Assembly: GCF_001644025.1 (NCBI RefSeq)
Contig: NZ_LUUK01000229.1
Span: 1-60,589, forward strand
Source: Methylomonas koyamae
GTDB lineage: Bacteria > Pseudomonadota > Gammaproteobacteria > Methylococcales > Methylomonadaceae
Reading direction: 5' to 3'
Length of the DNA: 60,589 bases
Below are positions 1-9,268 of the stretch, piece by piece; within the stretch, counting starts at the first letter, position 1; every line of letters begins with the position of its first letter. The position numbers were made by a program, and so were the translations under genes. Below the pieces are notes generated by a model that saw only the letters and a program-made list of their open reading frames with translations, did not search any database and had not been told where the DNA came from.

Positions 1-458
1 AGAATTTTGCCGCGGCGGATTAGCGGGATGATCACAACCGAAGCCGGCTGTTTCTCGACGCCTGGAAAGAAGCGGCTCCAGCGCTCATCGCGATGGATAC
101 CCACCAATGGCTGGCCGGCCGTACCGAAACTTTGTAGAAATACCCCGTCTTGCTCCAACAGCACCAAATCGGGCCGCTCGCGAAACGCATAGTGATCTGC
201 CTCGAGACAACTGGCAATTTCGCCTTGGGCGTCGATCAAGGACAAGCAAACCGCATCGAGATTAAAAAACAAGCGGGTCTCGTCTATGATGAATTCAATC
301 ATCTCCGCCAGGGTGTTCAGCGCCAACAAACGCATTTCGAAAGCCTGCAGGCGCTTCAGAGTCAGACTGTTATGTTGAACGCGATTCAGCATGCCATCCA
401 AATGGCTCTCCAGAACCGACAATTCAGCTGTTATATCTTCTTCCAATCTTGCCCCCAC
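1..458 (-). CDS. GAF/DUF484-type sensor protein, N-terminal part (probable diguanylate cyclase), cut by window edge
   Basis: The minus strand is open from the window edge to about 458. The first ~60 residues are a helical, coiled-coil-like segment rich in Leu and Glu (LESHLDGMLNRVQHNSLTLK). A GAF-like region follows with the pattern FNLDAVCLSLID, then a VLLEQDGVFLQ strand. This layout matches the DUF484/GAF input domain that in gammaproteobacteria often precedes GGDEF; the output domain lies outside the window, so the diguanylate cyclase call is inference. The start is uncertain. The frame stays open upstream through a repeat-like segment with no ATG, so I chose the GTG at 458. It is transcribed away from acnB. 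Confidence 0.5.
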   Translation of the reverse strand, partial: MGARLEEDITAELSVLESHLDGMLNRVQHNSLTLKRLQAFEMRLLALNTLAEMIEFIIDETRLFFNLDAVCLSLIDAQGEIASCLEADHYAFRERPDLVLLEQDGVFLQSFGTAGQPLVGIHRDERWSRFFPGVEKQPASVVIIPLIRRGKI

Positions 459-469
459 CGCGCGCGACG

Positions 470-640
470 ACCCAGCCGATAATCCTAGCAGGGTTTGTCG
501 AAAATGCGCGGGCCTGACACACGAGGCTTCATCCGGCCGCCTCGGGCTCAACCCGACGTGTTTGAGGCCGGTTACCCGCTCGGTTTCGCGGCGAACAACC
601 GGCGCGATGAGGCGTAACCCCGCCGCTTAGAAAATGCCAT
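470..640. repeat. Possible dispersed intergenic repeat between the GAF gene and acnB
   Basis: This GC-rich stretch has nested inverted repeats: CGAGGC at 522-527 pairs with GCCTCG at 539-544, and CGGG at 543-546 pairs with CCCG at 552-555. It is open in several frames on both strands without a plausible start, typical of structured non-coding repeats. I have a weak impression that the encoded nonsense peptide (for example HVGLSPRRPDEASC) recurs in methanotroph genomes, but I cannot verify this. No second copy was found in this window. Confidence 0.3.
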
Positions 641-3198
641 TAGGCGACTTGATCCGCCTTCGTTTGATAGCTGTCGATTTGATTGAAGTTCAGATACCGA
701 TAAGTATCGGCGCTGCTTTGGTCGATCAACGCCGCATATTGCATGTATTCCTCCGGCGTCGGGATTTTCCCCAATAAAGAACACACCGCCGCCAATTCCG
801 CCGAAGACAAATAGACATTGGCGCCATTCCCCAAACGATTGGGGAAATTACGCGTCGAAGTTGAAACGACAGTCGAGCCTTCCGCCACCCTCGCCTGGTT
901 GCCCATGCATAACGAGCAACCCGGCATTTCAGTACGCGCGCCGACTTTACCGAAAGTGCCGTAATAGCCCTCCTCCACTAACTGGTTTTGATCCATCTTA
1001 GTCGGCGGCGCCACCCACAAGCGCGTGGGCAAGGCCCCGGCTTTTTCCAGCAATTTACCGGCAGCGCGGAAATGACCGATGTTGGTCATGCAGGAGCCAA
1101 TGAAGACTTCATCGATTTTGGTCCCAGCCACTTCCGACAAGGGCTTGATGTCGTCCGGATCGTTCGGGCACGCCAATAGCGGCTCGGTGATTTCGTTCAA
1201 ATCGATTTCGATAATTTCCGCGTATTCGGCGTCCTTGTCCGCTTCCATCAATACCGGATTCGCCAACCAATCCTGCATGGCTTTAATCCGGCGTTGGATA
1301 GTCCGTACATCGCCGTAACCTTCGGCAATCATCCATTTCAGCAAGGTGATATTGGAATTCAGATACTCACGAATCGGCGCTTCATTGAGTTTGATGGTGC
1401 AACCGCCGGCAGAACGTTCGGCTGACGCATCCGAAAGCTCGAATGCTTGCTCGACTTTCAAATCCGGCAAGCCTTCGATTTCCAGAATTCGGCCGGAAAA
1501 TACGTTTTTCTTGCCCTGTTTGGCCACGGTCAAGGAGCCGCTTTTCAGAGCCGCGTAGGGAATCGCGTTGACCAAATCCCGCAAGGTAATGCCAGGTTGC
1601 ATTTGGCCTTTGAAGCGCACTAATACCGATTCCGGCATATCCAGAGGCATCACGCCGGTCGCAGCCGCAAATGCGACTAAACCGGAACCCGCGGGAAACG
1701 AGATACCAATCGGGAATCGAGTGTGCGAATCACCGCCCGTGCCGACGGTATCGGGCAACAGCATACGGTTCAGCCAGGAGTGAATCACGCCATCGCCTGG
1801 ACGCAGCGATACCCCTCCACGAGTCATGATAAAGTCCGGCAAGGTATGCTGCATTTGCACATCGACCGGCTTTGGATAAGCGGCGGTGTGGCAGAAGGAC
1901 TGCATCACCAAGTCCGCTGAAAAACCTAGACACGCCAAGTCTTTCAGTTCGTCGCGCGTCATTGGCCCAGTGGTATCTTGCGAACCGACGGTGGTCATTT
2001 TTGGTTCGCAGTAACTACCCGGTCTGACACCGGCCACGCCGCAAGCCTTACCCACTATTTTTTGCGCCAGCGTGTAGCCTTTGCCGGTGTCCGCAGCTTC
2101 TCCTAAGCGGCGGAACACGGTTGAAGCCGGCAAGCCCAAGGCTAGTCGGGCCTTATCGGTCAAACCGCGACCGATGATTAACGGAATACGACCGCCGGCA
2201 CGGACTTCGTCGAAAATCACTTCAGTTTTTAACGCAAATTCGCAGATGATTTCTTCGCTGCCGTGACGTTTAACCACACCTCCATAAGGAAAAATATCGA
2301 TCACATCGCCCATAGCCATGCCGGTCACGTCGCATTCGATAGGCAAGGCGCCTGAATCTTCCATGGTATTGAAAAAAATCGGCGCAATCTTGCCGCCAAT
2401 ACAGACGCCGCCGCCGCGTTTATTGGGGATAAACGGAATGTCGTCGCCCATGAACCACAACACCGAGTTAGTGGCGGATTTGCGCGACGATCCGGTGCCA
2501 ACCACGTCGCCGACGTAGGCTACCGGAAAGCCCTTGGCTTTTAGCTCGGTAATTTGCTGTTCGGCGTTGGTGATGCCATCGCGCGGCATTTTCAGCATGG
2601 CTTTGGCGTGCAAGGGAATATCCGGCCGCGACCAGGCGTCCGGCGCCGGCGACAGATCGTCGGTATTGGTTTCGCCGGTGACTTTGAACACGGTGACGGT
2701 CAGTTTTTCCGGCACTTCCGGTTTAGCAGTAAACCATTCGGCATCGGCCCAGGATTGCAGCACTTGCTTGGCGTAAGCGTTGCCGGCTTCGGCTTTTTCT
2801 TGCACATCGTGGAAGGCATCGAAGATCAGCAGGATTTGCGACAAGGCTTTCGCGGCAATCGGTGCCAACGTCACATGATCGAGCAGTTCGATCAACGGCG
2901 CGACGTTGTAGCCGCCGAGCATGGTGCCCAGCAATTCGGTGGCTTTTTCGGGCGTCAACAACGGCGAAGTCGCCCCGCCCTTAGCGACGGCAGTCAGGAA
3001 ACCGGCTTTGACATAAGCGGCTTCGTCGACGCCGGCGGGAATGCGGTTGGCCAGCAAATCCAGCAAAAACGCTTCTTCGCCGACCGGCGGCTGCTTCAAT
3101 AATTCGACCAAGGCCGCGACTTGCTCGGCATCCAAGGGTTTGGGAACGATGCCCTCAGCGGCACGTTCGGCTACGTGTTTTCGGTATTGTTCTAGCAT
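640..3198 (-). CDS. acnB: Aconitate hydratase B (bifunctional aconitase / 2-methylisocitrate dehydratase)
   Basis: Isomerises citrate to isocitrate in the TCA cycle; AcnB proteins also act on 2-methylisocitrate and bind mRNA when they lose their cluster. The 852-residue product begins [16 protein letters not shown] and has the AcnB order: an N-terminal HEAT-like region, the swivel domain ([16 protein letters not shown]), then the catalytic domains with the 4Fe-4S ligands in GSCMTN and the CSLC motif near the C-terminus. The start at 3198 was chosen because it fits AcnB N-termini; the 64-residue upstream extension is Arg-rich shadow. It follows the Uma2 gene by 20 nt and icd beyond that, so the three are probably co-transcribed. 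Confidence 0.96.
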   Translation of the reverse strand: MLEQYRKHVAERAAEGIVPKPLDAEQVAALVELLKQPPVGEEAFLLDLLANRIPAGVDEAAYVKAGFLTAVAKGGATSPLLTPEKATELLGTMLGGYNVAPLIELLDHVTLAPIAAKALSQILLIFDAFHDVQEKAEAGNAYAKQVLQSWADAEWFTAKPEVPEKLTVTVFKVTGETNTDDLSPAPDAWSRPDIPLHAKAMLKMPRDGITNAEQQITELKAKGFPVAYVGDVVGTGSSRKSATNSVLWFMGDDIPFIPNKRGGGVCIGGKIAPIFFNTMEDSGALPIECDVTGMAMGDVIDIFPYGGVVKRHGSEEIICEFALKTEVIFDEVRAGGRIPLIIGRGLTDKARLALGLPASTVFRRLGEAADTGKGYTLAQKIVGKACGVAGVRPGSYCEPKMTTVGSQDTTGPMTRDELKDLACLGFSADLVMQSFCHTAAYPKPVDVQMQHTLPDFIMTRGGVSLRPGDGVIHSWLNRMLLPDTVGTGGDSHTRFPIGISFPAGSGLVAFAAATGVMPLDMPESVLVRFKGQMQPGITLRDLVNAIPYAALKSGSLTVAKQGKKNVFSGRILEIEGLPDLKVEQAFELSDASAERSAGGCTIKLNEAPIREYLNSNITLLKWMIAEGYGDVRTIQRRIKAMQDWLANPVLMEADKDAEYAEIIEIDLNEITEPLLACPNDPDDIKPLSEVAGTKIDEVFIGSCMTNIGHFRAAGKLLEKAGALPTRLWVAPPTKMDQNQLVEEGYYGTFGKVGARTEMPGCSLCMGNQARVAEGSTVVSTSTRNFPNRLGNGANVYLSSAELAAVCSLLGKIPTPEEYMQYAALIDQSSADTYRYLNFNQIDSYQTKADQVA

Positions 3199-3218
3199 GA
3201 TGATTTCCGGTAAAAAAA

Positions 3219-3845
3219 TTAGGCTTGGGATGCGTTGGCGTTGGCATTTTCTTGAGCCAGCGTTTGCTCGGCGATGAAGGTCCGCATGTCGTCGTTGTCG
3301 ACTCGGGCATAGATTTCGGCGACGCCGAGGTTCAAGCCAATCGATTCGAAAGGCATGTCGTCGCCGAGAAAATAGTGATTGGAGACCCAACCTTCGCTAC
3401 GCCGACAAACTTCGACATCGACGATGTCTTGCTCGATCAGCACGTATTCCTGCAAAGTCGGAATGGTTTGATATAGGCGGCGTTTGATGGTTTCGTCGCG
3501 GCGGCGGGTGGATTTGGATAACACCTCGACGACCAATACCGGAGTCTCGGCGTAATAGTCGTGGGTCGAGGTATCCTCGCAAACCACCATCGCATCGGGG
3601 TAGAACAAATACTGGCCGATCTTGACTTTGACATCGGAGCTAAACGGCTCGCAGGGTTGGTCCTGCAAATGGTTGCCGAAGTTACGTGACAAGTTCATCT
3701 TAATCCTATCGTGATTCTTGCTGACGCACGACATTGCCACGACTTCCCCGTCGTCATACTCATGCTTGGTGTCGCTGAGCAATTCCGCCGCAAGATAGTC
3801 CTCAACGGACATCCACGGTTTATCAAATTCAGATTGCGCGCTCAT
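3219..3845 (-). CDS. Uma2 family (DUF820) PD-(D/E)XK-type putative endonuclease
   Basis: The 208-residue protein has the Uma2 pattern: an N-terminal MSVEDYLA segment, then [12 protein letters not shown], a conserved Asp in [10 protein letters not shown], and the strand [15 protein letters not shown], which together form the PD-(D/E)XK core. Uma2 proteins are abundant in cyanobacteria and some proteobacteria; their substrate is unknown and nuclease activity is inferred from the fold. It lies 22 nt downstream of icd and 20 nt upstream of acnB, an odd place for a putative nuclease. All key acidic residues look present, so it is not obviously degenerate. Confidence 0.85.
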   Translation of the reverse strand: MSAQSEFDKPWMSVEDYLAAELLSDTKHEYDDGEVVAMSCVSKNHDRIKMNLSRNFGNHLQDQPCEPFSSDVKVKIGQYLFYPDAMVVCEDTSTHDYYAETPVLVVEVLSKSTRRRDETIKRRLYQTIPTLQEYVLIEQDIVDVEVCRRSEGWVSNHYFLGDDMPFESIGLNLGVAEIYARVDNDDMRTFIAEQTLAQENANANASQA

Positions 3846-3867
3846 ATCCGCCTCCGTCGCCGATTAA

Positions 3868-4878
3868 TCACTCCATCGCATCGACAATGGCCTGCCCCAT
3901 TTCCTTGGTGCCGTATTTGCTGCCCGGGTTCAAATCCGGGGTTACATAGACGCCGCCGTTCACGACCTTTTCAATGGCGTTTTGCATGCGGATCGCTGCA
4001 TCATGTTCCCCCAAGTGATTCAGCATCATCACGCCGCCCATCATCACGGCAGTCGGGTTGGCGATATTTTTGCCGGCGATGTCCGGCGCGCTACCATGCA
4101 CGGCTTCGAACAGGGCTGCGTCCTCGCCGATATTGGCGCCGGGAATGAGCCCCAAACCACCCACCAAACCGGCGGTTAAATCGGACAGGATGTCGCCGAA
4201 CATGTTGGTGGTCACCACCACATCGAACTGTTCGGGTTTCATGACCATGTGCATGCAGGCCGCATCGACGATTTTTTCGTCGAATTCTATATTGGGATAC
4301 TTGGCCGCCACTTCGCGAGCGGTTTTCAAGAATAAGCCTTGGGTGAATTTCAAAATATTGGCCTTGTGACAAACCGTGACCTTCTTGCGATGGTTGTCGA
4401 TCGCGTATTTGAAGGCATATTCGACAATGCGCTCGGACCCCGCTTTGGTCACGACGGCCAAGCTTTCGGCAATATCCTTGGCCGGTGTCAGATAATGCTC
4501 CAGGCCCACGTACAAGCCTTCGGTATTTTCCCGCACGATGACGATATCGACATCGTCGTAGCGGGTTTTAACGCCATGCCAGCTTTTGGCCGGTCGCACG
4601 TTGGCGTAAAGATCGTATTGCTTGCGCAATTCGACGTTAATGCTGCGAAAGCCCTCGCCGACCATCGTCGTCAACGGACCTTTGAACGCCACCCTGGTTT
4701 GCGCTATGGATTCCATCGTTGCGTCGGGCAGGGGCGTACCGGTACGTTCGTAGGCCGACATGCCGGCATCGGCCTCGTGCCAATGGATTTTCGCGCCGGC
4801 GGCGTTAATCACCGCGATGGCCGCTTCCATGATCGAGGGACCGATACCATCGCCTTTGATCAACGTGACGTTATGCAT
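3868..4878 (-). CDS. NAD-dependent isocitrate dehydrogenase
   Basis: Oxidatively decarboxylates isocitrate to 2-oxoglutarate. The 336-residue length matches the short NAD-type isocitrate/isopropylmalate dehydrogenase subfamily rather than the ~416-residue NADP enzyme. It begins MHNVTLIKGDGIGPSI, has the substrate-binding segment VRENTEGLYVG, the metal-binding Asp motif in MFGDILSDL, and the nucleotide site GSAPDIAGKNIANPTA. 3-isopropylmalate dehydrogenase is the main alternative; the VRENTEGLY motif and the adjacent acnB favour isocitrate. It is the first gene of a tight icd-uma2-acnB set on the minus strand. Confidence 0.9.
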   Translation of the reverse strand: MHNVTLIKGDGIGPSIMEAAIAVINAAGAKIHWHEADAGMSAYERTGTPLPDATMESIAQTRVAFKGPLTTMVGEGFRSINVELRKQYDLYANVRPAKSWHGVKTRYDDVDIVIVRENTEGLYVGLEHYLTPAKDIAESLAVVTKAGSERIVEYAFKYAIDNHRKKVTVCHKANILKFTQGLFLKTAREVAAKYPNIEFDEKIVDAACMHMVMKPEQFDVVVTTNMFGDILSDLTAGLVGGLGLIPGANIGEDAALFEAVHGSAPDIAGKNIANPTAVMMGGVMMLNHLGEHDAAIRMQNAIEKVVNGGVYVTPDLNPGSKYGTKEMGQAIVDAME

Positions 4879-4955
4879 TCAAACTCTCCTGACTCAATAT
4901 TTAAGGGATAAACAATCATACACAGTTTCGATTAACGACGCGAAACCGTCGAGAC

Positions 4956-6248
4956 TCAAAGTGCCGCGGCCGATTCGATAACCATGGCATCGTCGATCGG
5001 TGCAGCTTCCAGGGTTTCGTGATCGAGATCGTAACAAAGAATTCGCGGCGATCCGCCGAACGGATAGGCCACCGACAAGGTCACGCACAAGCGTCCGGTT
5101 GCCACCGACAAATAGGGCCGGGTCAAATGCACATCCTCGGAACCTTGCAAGGCTCGTAAAAGATACGGTCGGCGTAGCCAACTCGCCCGATTTCCGGCCG
5201 CCAACGGTGCGAACCGGCCTGAGGCGGTCCCGTAGCGGTGATCGGCAAGCACGCTACCGCCGATCTGCACGCCGTCGCTGCCCAATAAATAACAGCGATC
5301 GGCGCCCGGTAGCGCCAACAATTGGCGAATGCAATCAAGACTCTCGAGATCTTCGGCACCGGTTTGTAGAGCCTGTTTAGCCACCAGCATCGCTTGAATA
5401 TGATGCGGATAACGCGAACGACCGCTCCGCTTGGCAATATCGAGCGCGTACTGGCCGAATAATTCAGCAACCACCGGGCGCACTTCTTCGGCGTCTTGCA
5501 TCCCCATGCGCGGGGTGCCGAAATAATAGCCTTGTACCAAATCGATATTCGCATGCATCGCAATCATCGCTTCCTCATGCGTTTCGACGCCTTCGATCAA
5601 CACCAGACTTCCGGCTTCGTGCAGCGTGGCGACGATGTTGGGCAGCATGCGCCGCGCGACCGGGTTATTTACTGCGTGGCGGACGATCGACTGGTCCAAC
5701 TTAACGATATGTGGTTTTATGCGCCAGATCCGCTGAAAATTGGAATGTCCCGCGCCGAAATCGTCAATCGCAATCAAACAGCCCAACTCGCGGTAAAAAT
5801 CGACCGACCGATTCAATTGCCGCTCTTCCAACAACGGACTTTCCATGATTTCGATCACGACCCGCTCGGGCCGAATGTCCATCAGATCCAGCAACTCCGC
5901 GAAGAAAAAGCCGAAACGCCAGCCGTGTACGATAACTTCGGGCGCGATATTCAGAAACAACCAGTTGCCGCGAGAATCCGCCAGCTTAAAATTCTGCAAA
6001 TGCAGGGCTCTACATAAACGGTCCAGATAAACCAAATCCTGCAAGGACTTCGCACTCTCGAACAGTCGCGGAGGCGCCACCGCACTTCCGTCGGGCGCCC
6101 TGCCCCGGATTAACGCCTCGTAACCTACCGCGCGCTGGTGCGGCAAACTGACAATCGCCTGAAAAGCACTACTTAACTCGACATTCTGGTGATGACCGAG
6201 CGCATGATCGCCTTCCAGGCGGATTTTGCTTAGGATCTGGTCGAGCAT
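4956..6248 (-). CDS. EAL-domain c-di-GMP phosphodiesterase with C-terminal sensory region
   Basis: The 430-residue cytosolic protein starts with an EAL domain (about residues 20-270) and carries a PAS/GAF-like C-terminal region. The catalytic set looks complete: YEALIRG, FLNIAPEV, VIEIMES, IDDFGAGHSNF, VKLDQSIV, IEGVET and VQGYYFGTP. It is therefore predicted to hydrolyse c-di-GMP to pGpG. The C-terminal part (from ~280) has the signature LLALPGADRCYLLGSDGVQIGG in pieces and ends in a domain that may bind a ligand. It lies 77 nt upstream of icd on the same strand; its own promoter would be in the non-coding region beyond 6248. Confidence 0.9.
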   Translation of the reverse strand: MLDQILSKIRLEGDHALGHHQNVELSSAFQAIVSLPHQRAVGYEALIRGRAPDGSAVAPPRLFESAKSLQDLVYLDRLCRALHLQNFKLADSRGNWLFLNIAPEVIVHGWRFGFFFAELLDLMDIRPERVVIEIMESPLLEERQLNRSVDFYRELGCLIAIDDFGAGHSNFQRIWRIKPHIVKLDQSIVRHAVNNPVARRMLPNIVATLHEAGSLVLIEGVETHEEAMIAMHANIDLVQGYYFGTPRMGMQDAEEVRPVVAELFGQYALDIAKRSGRSRYPHHIQAMLVAKQALQTGAEDLESLDCIRQLLALPGADRCYLLGSDGVQIGGSVLADHRYGTASGRFAPLAAGNRASWLRRPYLLRALQGSEDVHLTRPYLSVATGRLCVTLSVAYPFGGSPRILCYDLDHETLEAAPIDDAMVIESAAAL

Positions 6249-6992
6249 TGCATGTTTGGCATAATCCGTGGTTTATCATATCAATTTCAAACATCGGGCA
6301 GTCAGCACAGACCGGGCAACAAACCCGCTGAAACCCAAGGCCGATCTTAGCGTCCCGCAGATCGGAAAGCAAAACTCGCACCAATTGCAGCCTAAGGGGC
6401 CTTTAGCCGAGGCGACGACTGAGGGTACTGTGCGCCTATAGATTGGAAACCGCGGTCCTGGCAGACTCCGAGGGGGCTACGACGGCCCGCGGCATACGCG
6501 CCGGTGGCACAAACTGGCCGGGCTTCGGCCGGCTTGTAACCATCGCGCGACTACCGGAGCCGAGACGGCCAAATCATGGCCGATCTCGGCGTCGCCCGAC
6601 CTTTGAAAATAGTGTCTTCATGTTTCGGCGTACTATGCCGACATCGTTGGTGAACCGATCGCTAGCCGATACTGGCAGAATGCCGCTCTCTAAAGCGAGC
6701 GGCCGCACCAAGCTAATCGAGATCGCGCTGCATTTTGGTGCATGGGCTTGATCGAGTGGTTAGTCGACCTACAAACAACCGATCACGAGACGACACCGTA
6801 TGAATTCCGATTGAGACACCGTGCTTCAGCACCGATGCACAAAGTCCGGATAGAACGCCTTCGACGTCAAACGAACGACGATTTCGCTGAACACGAGCCA
6901 CGACATGCTTTTACCAGACTAAACACTAACCGGGCGCTTGCCTTTGCAAATCAAGCGAGCACGTGCTAGCGGCTTTAACCCAATTCGCTTCG
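6249..6992. other. 744-base stretch without a convincing gene
   Basis: No open frame here has a credible start, ribosome site or recognisable domain; the longest (102 codons at 6443-6751) has an Arg/Pro/Gly-rich composition typical of chance frames. It separates two minus-strand transcription units and should hold the EAL-gene promoter at its left end. The GC-rich patches and scattered stops could be decayed repeat or gene remnants, but I could not identify an ancestor. Confidence 0.5.
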
Positions 6993-8003
6993 CTAGCGCC
7001 GCTCTCGCAAAAAAGCGATGCGCTCGGCGCTACCGGGATGCGTGGACAAATAACCGCCAAATTCACCCATTCGATCGCCAAGCTTTAGGTTGTACCGTTC
7101 TCGCCAGTAAACGTCCAATTTGTCTAGCATATCGGCCAACAAGGTCGGCGATTGGTGATGGCTAATCAGCAAATCGGCGGCATAGCGGTCGGCGGAACGC
7201 TCGAAATCGCGCGAATAGCCGGTCTCCAGCAATACCGCGGGAGCCGCCGCCAATAGACTACTGACGTCGCCTAGATAGGCCGCCAGCGCCAAGCCAACGA
7301 CAGTGGCTTGCAACATCTGCCGCAAGGCGTGCTTCTCGCGAACATGGCCGAATTCGTGCGCCAGCACCGCCACGATCTCGTCGTCGTTGGCTGTAAGGTC
7401 GACCAAATCGTCCAGCACCAACACCGTACCGCCGGGCAGTGCAAAGGCATTGGCGCCAAGCTGGCGGCTGGCGCGAAACATCAGCCGGACCTCGGCATGT
7501 GGCGCCAAACCAAATGCCTTGGCCTCAATGTCGGCGCGGCGCGATTCCGGCACGCCGCTGGGCTGCAACCAATGTTGGTCGAGGCTGGCGAACAACTGAT
7601 GGTCCATTTCCGTCAACATCTCGGCCGGCAGCCTTTCCGCGACTGCCCCGGCCGCATAAGGCAAGCCCCAACGATAGCCGGCAATCGCCAATCCCAGTAA
7701 TAACAATACGCCGATTATCGCCGCGACGATATGACTTTCCAAGATTGATAACCAACCGCCGGCCCGCTCCGGCAGCAAGTCGGCGAAACCGACCGAATCC
7801 GCCACTTCGCAGCGGGCTCCGTCGGCGAATAGAATCAAACGCGGCGAACGGCCGAGCGGTGCCGGTATCGTTAGCGCGCTGAGCAGCTCGTCGCGATTTA
7901 CAGTTTCGCCTCGCAATTGCAAGCGGCCGGCTTCGACGCTGAGAACGACCCGATGGGCTATCGCCTGCCGGCCGTCGAAATAAATGCCGGCGACCGATTT
8001 CAC
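6993..8003 (-). CDS. M48 family metallopeptidase, membrane-anchored
   Basis: A zinc protease of the M48 (HtpX/Oma1/BepA-like) family. The 336-residue product has a small N-terminal beta-rich region, one transmembrane helix (about residues 91-110), and the zinc motif HEFGH at about 216-220 preceded by NDDEIVAVLA; the third ligand is the Glu in the DFERSADRYAADL segment. I chose the GTG at 8003 because it overlaps the TGA of the DUF898 gene (GTGA), indicating translational coupling; the much longer open frame upstream is the shadow of that gene. The DUF898-M48 pair is recurrent in proteobacteria, suggesting membrane-protein quality control, but the substrate is unknown. Confidence 0.88.
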   Translation of the reverse strand: MKSVAGIYFDGRQAIAHRVVLSVEAGRLQLRGETVNRDELLSALTIPAPLGRSPRLILFADGARCEVADSVGFADLLPERAGGWLSILESHIVAAIIGVLLLLGLAIAGYRWGLPYAAGAVAERLPAEMLTEMDHQLFASLDQHWLQPSGVPESRRADIEAKAFGLAPHAEVRLMFRASRQLGANAFALPGGTVLVLDDLVDLTANDDEIVAVLAHEFGHVREKHALRQMLQATVVGLALAAYLGDVSSLLAAAPAVLLETGYSRDFERSADRYAADLLISHHQSPTLLADMLDKLDVYWRERYNLKLGDRMGEFGGYLSTHPGSAERIAFLRERR

Positions 8004-9034
8004 AACGCGATATCGAAATCGAAAATATCGGCGATTTCCTCGCCAGCCGCGCCCGCCTGGCTTTGCAGACCGGCGACAAAATCGGCAAGGCTTCCGCCCG
8101 GCAACAAAGCCGTACTTTCCAGGCGATAACGAGCCAGGCGGATATCGGCAAACGGTTTGAAAAGCCCCAGCGACAAGCCGATCAGTAACACATTGCTGAT
8201 CATGATCCACAACAAGTCGCGCGCTCTGGCCCGCGCGGTGAAGCGGTGCGCGCCGAGCCGGGTATGTCCCCACATCAGATTTTGCATTCGCGCCGATACA
8301 AAGGGATAGACAATCACCACTAGGCCAAAATACGTCAACACTGCCGCCGCGCCGCCAATCACGCCAGCCTGATTCTGGCCTTCCAGCGGAAACGCACCGG
8401 ACGACAGAACCAGCGTCATGGCCGCGGCCGCGCCGGCAAACATCAGTACCGCCAGCAAGAACACCCAGAAATAGATTTTGTAAAACGCCCCGACAGTGGC
8501 TTCGAACTTGAAGTGCGCGGAGCCGAAACTGCTGTGATCGCGGGTGTAAACCGTCATGCGCTGTTGCGCCCACGGCCAGAGCAAGCCCAGCGTGGCGCCG
8601 CCTAAAAAAGGTGCTCCCAACAGATACCAATAGGCGGGGCCCGTCTGGCCGTGAAAACCGAACCGCAAACCCCTATAGCTGGTGTTATGCAAGCGAAACC
8701 GCAAGGACCGTACCAGCAACCACGGCAGCACCGCTAAAATCGCCAGAAAAATCACGGCCGCGATGGTCGGGTCGAAACGGCTGAAAAAAGAATAGGAACC
8801 AAACAGCAGCACCGCGATTACTCGACCCTTCAATATCGACTTCGGGTCGCCGTGATAATCGAAGCCGCTGTCGGCGAGTAAGGTATGCCGGTAAAAATAC
8901 TGGTTGCGCCTGACCTTGGCCCACGGCGAATAAATACCCAAGGTCACGATACTGAGCAACAGATTGACGATCCAGATTCGAAAATATTCGCTCCCGTTTC
9001 CGGTGAAACGCAGCGATAAAGGTTGTGCCGACAT
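8000..9034 (-). CDS. YjgN family (DUF898) integral membrane protein
   Basis: The 344-residue protein has a short cytosolic start (MSAQPLSLRFTGNGSEYFRI), followed by the DUF898 hallmarks: LLLSIVTLGIYSPWAKVRRNQYFYRHT, here in two consecutive pieces, and a repeat of the same type in the second half (LSLGLFKPFADIRLARY). At least six hydrophobic segments are visible. The function of DUF898 is unknown. A good ribosome site (GGAGCTGGAG) precedes the ATG. It overlaps the downstream M48 peptidase gene by 4 nt, so the two are expected to work together in the inner membrane. Confidence 0.88.
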   Translation of the reverse strand: MSAQPLSLRFTGNGSEYFRIWIVNLLLSIVTLGIYSPWAKVRRNQYFYRHTLLADSGFDYHGDPKSILKGRVIAVLLFGSYSFFSRFDPTIAAVIFLAILAVLPWLLVRSLRFRLHNTSYRGLRFGFHGQTGPAYWYLLGAPFLGGATLGLLWPWAQQRMTVYTRDHSSFGSAHFKFEATVGAFYKIYFWVFLLAVLMFAGAAAAMTLVLSSGAFPLEGQNQAGVIGGAAAVLTYFGLVVIVYPFVSARMQNLMWGHTRLGAHRFTARARARDLLWIMISNVLLIGLSLGLFKPFADIRLARYRLESTALLPGGSLADFVAGLQSQAGAAGEEIADIFDFDIAL

Positions 9035-9268
9035 ACGCTCCAGCTCCTTTTACAATGGTATGTGGCCTACAAGCGTAGCCGAAAACCCAAGTCTAGCTGG
9101 CAAAATTAGCGGCGAACTCAGTCAGCGGGCACCTGCCGCAGTTAGTAACGGGTCGGGTAGCCGGGGATAACTTTTGCATTGCACCTATCCCTGTCGGTAA
9201 GGCGAGACCGGCGGAAATCCCCATACACAAACAAGCCGTGGAGTCCGAGATTCAACCCAACGCGGCGC

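Noticed and set aside
2554-3102. 182-codon plus-strand open frame
   Set aside because: It lies antisense to acnB, is Gly/Arg/His-rich and shows no domain; a shadow of high-GC codon bias.
3219-3845. Uma2 gene as half of a toxin-antitoxin pair
   Set aside because: No small partner gene lies next to it; both neighbours are TCA enzymes.
8004-8630. Upstream extension of the M48 peptidase frame to 8630
   Set aside because: It overlaps the well-supported DUF898 gene, and its sequence is Arg-rich nonsense; the GTG at 8003 couples to the DUF898 stop.
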